From the NCBI RefSeq assembly GCF_030272615.1, contig NC_081415.1:103346796-103410795 (forward strand): a DNA stretch of 64,000 nucleotides, given 5' to 3'. The translations under genes were made by a program, and so were the position numbers. Within the stretch, counting starts at the first letter, position 1; each line of letters starts with the position of its first letter. Positions 56,751 to 64,000 of the stretch are shown piece by piece. The notes beneath the pieces were generated by a model, which was given only the letters and a program-made list of their open reading frames with translations, made no database searches and had not been told where the DNA came from. This DNA is from Cryptomeria japonica. Taxonomy: Eukaryota; Streptophyta; Pinopsida; Cupressales; Cupressaceae.

Positions 56751-57294
56751 TATAGGTTGTTGCCATGTTTTCGTTTGTTTGATGTTTTTATCATGTTTTT
56801 GGATTTTGTGATTGTTTTGAATGTTTTTGGATTTTTTGTGATTGTTTTGAATGTTTTTGGATTTTGTGAGATAGTTTTGAACAAAGAACCAATGAATCAC
56901 AAGTAATGCAGAATCCACTTCCATCAACTAGATTAAGGGCATTGCCCCCAATTTAGATATGACAATGAAAAAGCGGGATGCAAGACACAAGAAGTACTAT
57001 CCTTGATTGCAAATCAATAACAAGCCATGGTTTTGGACTGATGGATGAGTGAATGTAGTGAATGTGATCGCAACAAGTTTGAAAGACAATGGAGCCATAG
57101 CCTTTACGAGTGGTTCCTGTTTGCCAAGTTTTCACCATCGCACTTACCCAAGGTGCCATCGAAGTGGTTGTTCATCGTTTGGATACATGATTTTTCTTTA
57201 CTATTTTGATGTTTTTGTATTTTCTTCGGGACATTTATCTGAATGTTTTTGATGTTGTTGCCGATATGTATGGGAGCTTGATGCTCTGTGCAGC
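56751..57294 (-). other. Gypsy-T 3' region next to the integrase stop
   Basis: Non-coding. Contains three short TTTTTGGATTTTxTGTGAT repeats near 56795-56880 and, at 57128-57180, two decayed units of the GGTGAAAA-stem-loop motif. These align with units 2 and 3 of Gypsy-N (shared CCTTGGG-AAGT spacer). Confidence 0.6.
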
Positions 57295-58700
57295 TTATGT
57301 ATAAAACTTTTTAAGGTGCATGTTGTTGATCGGATGTGCTAGTGGTTCTCCTTCTGAAGTAGCCAACTGATATGCCCCAGACCCAAATACAGTAGTGATA
57401 ACATGTGGACCCAGCTAGTTTGATTCAAACTTTCCCTGATGTTCTCGGTTTGGTTGGTTATGAGGATTATCTCGAAGAACATGATCACCTACCTCAAATA
57501 TGCAAGGTCTAACTCGATGATTATAGCTTCTGCTCATATGCTGTTGATAGGCCTTGAGGTGATTGTATGCAACTTGTCATTTCTCATCAAGTAGCTCTAA
57601 ATCTTGGAGACAGGATACTCTGTATGCTTCATCATCTATGAGATTGTGCAAGGAAACCCGTAGAGATGGTATCTCAACCTCAATAGGTAAGATAGATTAT
57701 GCACCATAGATTAGTGAGTAGGGAGTTGCGCCTGTAGGGGTTTGAATGCTAGTTCAGTATGCCCATAGTGTTGGATTCAATTGAACATGCCAATCACAAC
57801 CAGTGTCATTGATTGTCTTCTTAAGGATTTTCAATATGTTTTTGTTTGATTCTTCGGCCTGACCATTGCCTTGTGGGTAATAGGGAGTGGAAAAGTGATG
57901 TTGGATGCGAAACTTCTCACAGAGCTCACGAACATCCTAATTCTTGAAAGGAAGACCATTATCTGTGATAATAGACATGGGTAAACCATACCGGCAGATG
58001 GTGTAATTGAGGATGAATGAGGCGATTTGCTTGTCGGTGACTTGGGTAAGTGGAACAACTTCGATCCACTTTGTGAAGTATTCAGTGGCAGTAATAATAA
58101 ATTTGTGGCCATTGGATGAGGATGGATGGATTTTACCCACAAGGTCAAGTCTCCATTGACAAAAAGGCCATGGTGTTGTGATTGGTTGTAATTCCTATGT
58201 AGGTGCATGTATCAAGTCTCCATGAACTTGGCATTTCTTGCATTTTCTAACAAAGTAGTAGGAGTCCTTTTCAATTGATGGCCAATAGTATCAAGTGCGC
58301 AGGAGTTTCTTGGCTAGTGACGGACCGCTTGCATGAGTTCCACAAATTCCTTCATGTACTTCTTCCAAGGCCTTTCTTATCTCATCCTATTCCAAACATC
58401 GAAGGAGAGTACCATCAAGACTGCATCAGTATAGGGTTTCAGCAATAATGGTATATCGAGCGGTTTGGTGAATGAAGGTTTTACGTTGGTTATTCGATTG
58501 GTTAGGAGGAAGTGTGTGATCGCAGAGGTAGGTATAGAACTCACCATACCATGGGGATTCAAAACTGATAAGGTGACATATCATCTCGAATTCAGGGATA
58601 TCATAAGCGGGGATCCAAAGCTGTTCTACCAAGAACTCGTAGCATGTTGAATTCTATGGAAGATCTAGGAGAGATGCAATGGTAGCCATAGCATCAGTAG
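57295..58700 (-). pseudogene. Gypsy-T integrase
   Basis: The HHCC zinc-binding region lies near 58230-58400 (HEGICGTHASG, then CKKCQVHG). The core has a GxDxxG-type first aspartate near 58150, ATEYFTKWIEVVPLTQ downstream, and SIITDNGLPF with the second aspartate near 57955. The C-terminal GPY/F tail near 57295-57430 (LGPHVITTVFGSGAYQL ... NMHLKKFYT) ends at TAA 57295-57297, exactly parallel to the Gypsy-N ORF end. Several TAG/TGA stops are present: after FKN, after LRT, in WAY-stop, and a Trp-to-TAG before LGPH. It catalysed strand transfer of element cDNA in the ancestor; it is now inactive. Confidence 0.85.
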
Positions 58701-58803
58701 CTTGATTCTGATCTCTTGGTATCTACTCAAAGGTGATAGTAGTAAATGATGCCTTTAATTTGTCCACCATTTGTTTGTATGGCATGAGTTTGTCATCTTT
58801 AGT

Positions 58804-59499
58804 CTAATATTCATTAGTTGCTTGTCGAATGACCAGTTGGGAATCGCCATATACTTGTAGTTCTTGTAATTTCCATTGTATGGCTAGCCTGAGTCCTTTG
58901 ATCAAGGCCTCATACTCTACTATGTTGTTGGTGCATGGAAATGTGAGTCTGTAAGATTTCGGGATGTTGTCACCTTGAGGTGTAATAAATAGGTTGCCTA
59001 CCCCCGAGCCATGCCTAGTGTATGAACCATCAAAGTACAGTTTCCATGGTTGTGATGTCATGATCATGAATATCTCTTCATCTAGAAAATTGGAAATGAG
59101 GGGATGATCACCTATGAGGGGAGCATTGACCAACTAATTTGCAATAACTTGACCCTTAATAGCCTTATGGTTCACATACTCGATGTCAAATTCACTTAGA
59201 ATCATCACCCATTTGGCCAAGCAGCTTGTCAATGCTGCTTTGCTGAGTAAGTATTTGAGTGGATCGATCTTTGCAATGAGGTGTACTTTATGTGTTAACA
59301 GATAGTGCCTCAATTTAGTGGTTGCCAAGATTACTCCTAGGCAAGCTCGCTCAATAGGGGTGTAATTGAGTTCATAGCCAACCAGTGTACAAGAGATGTA
59401 GTAAACAACACACTCTTTCCCTTCCAGATTGTGTTGTGCCAATAGTACTCCCAAAGCTATATTAGTTGCTGATATATAGAGGAATAGAGGCCTACTAGT
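58804..59499 (-). pseudogene. Gypsy-T RNase H plus second, archaeal-type RNase H
   Basis: The first RNase H (59499-59134) runs from LYISATN and GVLLAQH to KWVMILSEFDIEY, with the ERACLGVI active-site region. After a TAG in AN-stop-LVNAP comes the second domain (59133-58804): LYFDGSYTRHGSGVG (D), NNIVEYEALIKGL (E) and LQVYGDSQLVI (D). The D-E-D arrangement and the location between RNase H and integrase define the extra RNase H of Tat-clade elements. A TAG ends it at NEY. Same frame throughout apart from a shift near 59495 upstream. Confidence 0.85.
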
Positions 59500-60554
59500 G
59501 GAATCAGCAATGGTGTATTCATGAGATAATTCTTAAGCATATGGAATGATTGCTGGCATCTAGCATCCCATTGAAAATGGATGTTCTTATGTAGCAGGTG
59601 TGTAAAGGGGTGACACTTATCTGCCAGTTGTGCAATAAATCTTTGGATAGATTGAAGCCACCCTTGTAGTGTCCTTAGCTGGCTGATGTTCTTTGGAGGT
59701 GGCATGTCCATGATTGCTTTGACCTTTGTTGGATTGACTTCAATGCCTTTTCTTGAGACAATGTATCCTTGAAGCTTTCCTGAGGTTACTCCAAAGACAC
59801 ATTTCTTTGGGTTGAGCCAATCATGATATTGTTCTAGTCTTTCAAAGATTTTTTTCAATATGTCTAGATGACCTTCTCTTGTGAGTGATTTTTCCAGTAA
59901 GTCATCAACATAATCTTCCATTATGGTATGCATCATGTCATGGAAGATGGTGGTCATTGCTCATTGATAGGTCACTCCTGCATTCTTGAGACCAAAAGGC
60001 ATTACATTCCAGCAGTATGTGCCCCATGGACATGTGAAGGCTGTCTTATGTTGATCCTCTGGTGTGATTTTTATCTAATTGTACCCTGAAAAGCCATCCA
60101 TGAGAGAAAGCATGGCATGTCCTGCTATTAGGTCCACTATTATGTCGATGTTTGGTAGGGGGAAGTCATCTTTAGGACATGCTTTGTTCAGATATTTGAA
60201 GTCAGTACAGATACAGATACCCCCATTTGGTTTGCTGAGAGGCACAATATTGGATATCCAATCTGCATAATCAATTGGTCTGATAAAACCAACATCTAGG
60301 AGTTTCTTAAGTTCTGCTTTGACTAGTACTGCAATCTGAGGATGCATCTTGCGAAGCTTCTGCTTGACAGGTTTGGCTCCTTCTTCTATGGTGAGGTGAT
60401 GCATGACTAAATTAGGATCAAGCCCAAGCATGTCTGCATATGACCATGCGAAGTTGATCTGAAGCTTCTGGAAGAACTCTACAAACTTACGTTGTTCCTC
60501 TGGAGTTAAAAGAGATGCCAGATGTATGTGGTGAGGTGTTTGAGGAGTCCCCAC
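59500..60554 (-). pseudogene. Gypsy-T reverse transcriptase
   Basis: Ty3/Gypsy RT in order: PVKQKLRKMHPQ, GFIRPIDYADWISNIVPLSK, LNKACPKDDFPLP and LSLMDGFSGYN (60554-60075). Then TAG in place of the Gln of GYNQ, PFGLKNAGVTYQ with TGA where Arg is usual, and the catalytic MEDYVDDLLEKS near 59915. The thumb and connection regions follow to 59500. Two stop codons and a downstream frameshift inactivate it. Catalytic aspartates of YVDD are intact. Confidence 0.88.
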
Positions 60555-60745
60555 ATTGTATTCTTTTGTTTCCTCAATGAGAATTGTTGATCCTTCCTGC
60601 TATGTACTCGAAGGGAGAATGTCAAACCTTTCATCCTCCGGTGCCTCAAAGAGGTTTTCACCATTGGATACACTCTTTCTTTTTACTTTTGTGGGATCAA
60701 ACAGTGCAAAAGTGTGGTTTTCACTAGAAGATCCATGTTTTATTA

Positions 60746-62124
60746 TTATATTTTTGCAGCTGAAAGGTTTTTCATCCCCCCGAAGTATGTTGTGCTATTA
60801 AGTTCAATGGCAAATACATCTTTGAGATCCCCACTTGGTATGTTATCCTGTAGTTCCAAAAAGTCAATGATCACCTCATCGTTTTGGAAATGGTCAAGAT
60901 ATGGGGGATTAGGTTGGTTCCATTCGATGAATTCAGGATGGACAATGGGCATTACTTCATCGATTAGGTTAAGTTCGTTAGATGTGTCAATGAGGGTTAA
61001 GATGTTGTGGTGAAGGTCGTTGATGGTACTCTCCCTATCAGAATCAGGCATAGGATGTGATGTAGGGTCTATGGAAGAAGTTTCCAGTTCAAGAACCCAA
61101 GAGGTCTTTATCTGTGCTTCTCCGTAAATAGGGATGTCTTTGCGGGGTTGAGGTAGTGATGTGTCCTCCTTATCTGAAGTGTTAAGTTGTATGGAATCAA
61201 ATTCCCACTCATGTGAGTCAGTTTCTGAGTCACTTTCCAGTATCCGATTACTATACCATACTGGGATGTCCTTTGAGTTAAACACTGCAGGTGTGACCAA
61301 TTTTGTAGATGAAATGATTGGTGCTACAAGAAGGATTATGGGGATTAAAGAATCTGATATGAGGAGTATTGGTAGTGTTGACTCTGCTACTTCTACTGAA
61401 ACTGCTAGTGTCATAGATACTGTTGTGGGTTCTGATACAGTTGCTACTGCTAATGGTGCTATTGATGTTATTGTTGTTATTGATGGGGTTACTGGTTTGA
61501 TTGGTGGGATGATGGGTATTGTAGATGGTTTTGCTGGGATTTTTAGCCTCAATGGGGACCTTGCCATGGCATTTGATTTTTCTTTTATAATCAAAGGTGA
61601 CCTCTTCGTAATAGGCTGATATAGTGGTTGGCTAAGTTTTCCTTTGAATCTGAGCTTAGGAAGGATCTCCTTTTGAAAGCCTAGTCAAGTATTATCCTTG
61701 CACTTTAATTTCGGCTGCAGCAGTTCATGTCTTCCTTGCTTACAATGCCCTAAAGCACTTTGACCATCATATCCAATTCTTTGCATAATGAGAAGGCCTT
61801 TGCCATACCGATCTGTGGGAAACTTATCTTGCGGAATATTGGTGGTGATGGTATCTTTATAGATCCATTCTGCTAGGTCCTCATCTCTTGTTTCTTCTTC
61901 TTGACTCTTTCCCCAGATGAATGGCATCAAAGGACATGCTGGTTTGTCCAGTGGCATTTGAAGTAACCATTCAGGTTTGCCATGTGTTCTAAGAGAAGTA
62001 GGCATTTGTCCCACACAAAAGAGTTGGCTCAAATTGTATTCCCCAGGACCTTCCTCTGTTATTTTCATCTTGAGCTTTTCTTGCTTGGGTATAGTGGTGT
62101 TTGAACTGGCAAGAGAGGTTGAAC
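60746..62124 (-). pseudogene. Gypsy-T G-patch-like domain and acidic linker
   Basis: From 62068 to 61685: a GEYNLSQLF segment, then YGKGLLIMQRIGYDGQSALG followed by KQG, a G-patch-type RNA-binding pattern. Known elements of related groups place such a domain between protease and RT. A TGA at the end (NT-stop-LGFQKE) is one C-to-T change from CGA. In the same frame 61594-60746 is Pro/Thr/Ile-rich then acidic (LESDSETDSHEWEFD), probably a disordered linker. Between 60745 and 60555 a frame change leads into RT. Confidence 0.65.
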
Positions 62125-62575
62125 TTATGTATGATGTGGAGGAGATGGCTTCTCTATTGTTAGGAATGGTAATCTCTGGTTGATGACTGATATTATGACA
62201 ATATGCAAAGGGTTTGCATCTCCCAGGATTGTGATCTCTACACCATTATGCGAGAACTTGATACACTGATGGTAGGTGGATGGAATGGCTTGCATGGCAT
62301 GTATCCAAGGTCTTCCTAACAATAAATTATATGGCAGAGGAAGGTCCAGAACTTGATAGGTGATGTGTTTCACCATAGGGCCCACTCGGATTGGTAGCAC
62401 TACAACGCCTTTGGATGAACACTCTGCATCATCATAGGATTTGATTGTGATCTTCTTGCGGGGATCCATTGATTCAATTACATATCCCAAAGTTGTGACT
62501 AATTGTAGAGTATAGATATTCAGGGCTGCTCCATTGTCGATCAAGACTCGCTTGATCCTATACTGGTTGATAAAC
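62125..62575 (-). pseudogene. Gypsy-T retropepsin
   Basis: Active-site loop VLIDNGAALNIY near 62535, SSKGVVVLPIRVGP in the flap region, LLGRPWIHAMQAIPSTYHQC near 62300. A one-base frameshift near 62577 disconnects it from Gag and another near 62210 from the G-patch part. Same protease family as in Gypsy-N and Gypsy-1. D-N-G replaces D-T/S-G as in Gypsy-1. Confidence 0.85.
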
Positions 62576-64000
62576 CTTCAATATGGAGTGAGGCGTTATG
62601 AGGTTGTTGGAAGGAGAAGTTGTCACTTTCTGAGAAAGTGAGACAAGGTGATGATCTTAGATTTCTGACCATGGCTTGGAACTGATCTATATTTAGGTTT
62701 GCAGGGACTGACGCCTCTTGGAGAGCTTGATCCAAGATTGTTTTATGGGATGGAGGTAGGCGCAATAGCTCTAAGATAGATATTAGTGCAGGTATTTTGT
62801 CTAACTGTTCCACAAGGTTATACTGCTTTGGGATAGATGGGGTGCCTTGTGGAGCTGCTTTTATGGTAATCTTGTTGTGACATATAACAACATTGTAATT
62901 GGAGCTAGGATTTTTGATGGTTATAGTTGCAATCTGTTCACTAGCATCGTATAGGTGATTCACAGTGTAATTATACGTGGCTTGTGTATAATTGGTGGTA
63001 TCTATTTTTTGCCCTGAAGTGGAAGGACCCCTTTGATCTTGTGATGGAAGTGGATTTTTAAACATGAGATGATCATTGTTTGTTGTCTTTGGGTCATGTC
63101 CTTCGATTTCGATTTCACCTCGATCAATAAGATCCCAAATAAGATCTTTCAATCTGTGACAATTGCTTGTCTTATGTCCTTTCCCTTGATGAAAATTGCA
63201 GTGTTCGATATCCCTCCACCATGAAGGTTTGACTTGAGGTTCATAATTTGATGTTTTGGGTAAGGTTACCAGATTCTGAGAAACCAGCTGACGTAACACT
63301 GTTTCGATGGGTTCCCCTAAGGGAACGTATGTTCGCTTTGGTTTAAAATTTTGCTGACGTTGTCTGGATTCATCTTGAGATGTAGTGCGGCCTTGATTTG
63401 GAGGAGCAACTATGTTATTATTGCGTGGGGGGTTCTGTCCTACAAATCGACCCACAAGTTGTGCACTATTGATAGTTCTTGCATCCACAACCCCATCTTT
63501 GATGACGTTTTTGTTTTTGTTCTAGAAGCTAGGCTTGTCACTATTGAAGCATGGGAGAGGGCCCTCCTTTGGTTCATTGTAGATTTTGATAAGTCCTTTC
63601 TTGATGAGAGCTCGCTCACATTTCAAGCCTTTTGTGATCATGTCATTGAAATAATTTGTGTCTTTTACGTCTAAGTAAAATTCCATTTCATCATTTAAGT
63701 TGGAAATAAATATTTCCACTAGTTCTTGTTCAGGTAACTAAAGAGAATGTCTGCTAGACATTTCACGCTATCATTGCAGAAAGACTAAAAATAGCTCACC
63801 TGGTTTTTGCTTAGTGTTACATAGATCAGCCATTGTGATATCACATTCAATGTTGTGTGAGTAATGTCCCAGGAACTTTTGGATGAGTTCTTCAAATGTC
63901 TTAATGCCACCCGGTAATCGGGAAAACCATGATCTGGTTGTTCCTCCCAAGCTTTGGGGAAAAAGGTGCATTAGGTATGTATCCTCATATGCCACTTCGA
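62576..64000 (-). pseudogene. Gypsy-T Gag, C-terminal part
   Basis: Runs off the right edge of the window. All pieces (63995-63771, 63719-63522, 63488-62576) share one frame with stops between. LMHLFPQSLGGTTRSWFSRL and CNTKQKPGE match residues ~385-440 of the Gypsy-N ORF. The knuckle-like CNFHQGKGHKTSNCHRLK lies near 63160-63210. NLVEQLDKIPALISILELLR near 62800 matches the pre-protease segment of Gypsy-N and Gypsy-1. Confidence 0.82.

Larger units (their letters stand above)
42012..64000 (-). mobile_element. Gypsy-T: Tat/Ogre-type LTR retrotransposon, minus strand
   Basis: Read on the minus strand from the window end: Gag, zinc knuckle, protease, G-patch-like domain, acidic linker, RT, RNase H, second RNase H, integrase, 3' non-coding region, polypurine tract, 3' LTR. 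The duplicated, archaeal-type RNase H between RNase H and integrase is characteristic of the Tat/Ogre clade of plant Ty3/Gypsy elements. Gypsy-N (45282-56745) is nested in its 3' region. The 5' LTR is outside the window. Two solo LTRs of the same family (14931-16376 and 17810-19271) show that it has been active repeatedly here. Confidence 0.88.

Noticed and set aside
56795-56927. Asn/Lys repeat ORF (KSKNIQNNHK) on the minus strand
   Set aside because: Product of a short tandem repeat in the Gypsy-T 3' region.
1-64000. tRNA, rRNA, CRISPR, bacterial promoters or operons
   Set aside because: Nothing of the kind is visible; tRNA similarity is limited to retrotransposon primer sites, and tandem repeats lack CRISPR spacing.

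Overview
The window is plant nuclear DNA with no recognisable host gene. It is AT-rich and almost entirely layered transposable elements: Ty1/Copia and Ty3/Gypsy LTR retrotransposons, solo LTRs, one very large DNA transposon, satellites and microsatellites. The density, the decay and the depth of nesting suggest a large-genome land plant, most likely a gymnosperm such as a conifer. That attribution is an inference from style, not from a marker gene.

Left half (1-36575): one old Copia element (Copia-A) was hit five times. (1) A Gypsy-type element lacking reverse transcriptase (1-7656) sits in its 5' LTR. (2) A second Copia element (Copia-B, 8788-16967) sits in its gag and carries a solo LTR (14931-16376) in its own 3' LTR. 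(3) A solo LTR of the same family but opposite orientation (17810-19271) sits in its protease. (4) A 12.8-kb DNA transposon (20078-32875) sits in its integrase. Most junctions are fixed to the base by target-site duplications. Copia-A gag, protease, integrase, RT and RNase H can be followed across the interruptions. The DNA transposon carries a decayed DDE-type transposase gene (+), an unrecognised six-exon gene (-), a 2.4-kb giant inverted repeat filled with palindromic minisatellite and GA/CT microsatellite, and a ~360-bp satellite array.

Middle (36576-42011): unassigned DNA containing a clean solo LTR (36985-38286, TSD CTCAT) and a truncated LTR of a third Gypsy family (40980-42011).

Right half (42012-64000): a minus-strand Gypsy element of the Tat/Ogre type (Gypsy-T) with Gag, protease, G-patch-like domain, RT, RNase H, a second archaeal-type RNase H and integrase. 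It is decayed, and its 5' LTR lies beyond the window. Nested in its 3' non-coding region is a complete, recent element (Gypsy-N, 45282-56745; TSD GTATG; two 784-bp LTRs differing at 6 positions by eye). Gypsy-N has an uninterrupted 1370-codon ORF that fuses Gag and protease directly to the C-terminal GPY/F end of integrase. It has no RT, RNase H or integrase core, so it is non-autonomous and presumably mobilised by relatives like Gypsy-T.

The most unusual material is the 3' region of Gypsy-N. Just after the stop codon come three tandem units of the form GGTGAAAA-stem-loop-stem-CGCC, in which the 4-bp inner stem differs each time but always pairs. Further on are seven hairpins with a constant 15-nt loop and changing but still pairing stems. 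These lie inside the putative intron of an antisense, captured plant-mobile-domain (PMD) gene. Premature stops across the window are mostly TAG or TGA where relatives or context suggest CAG or CGA, the footprint of C-to-T decay at methylated CHG/CpG sites.
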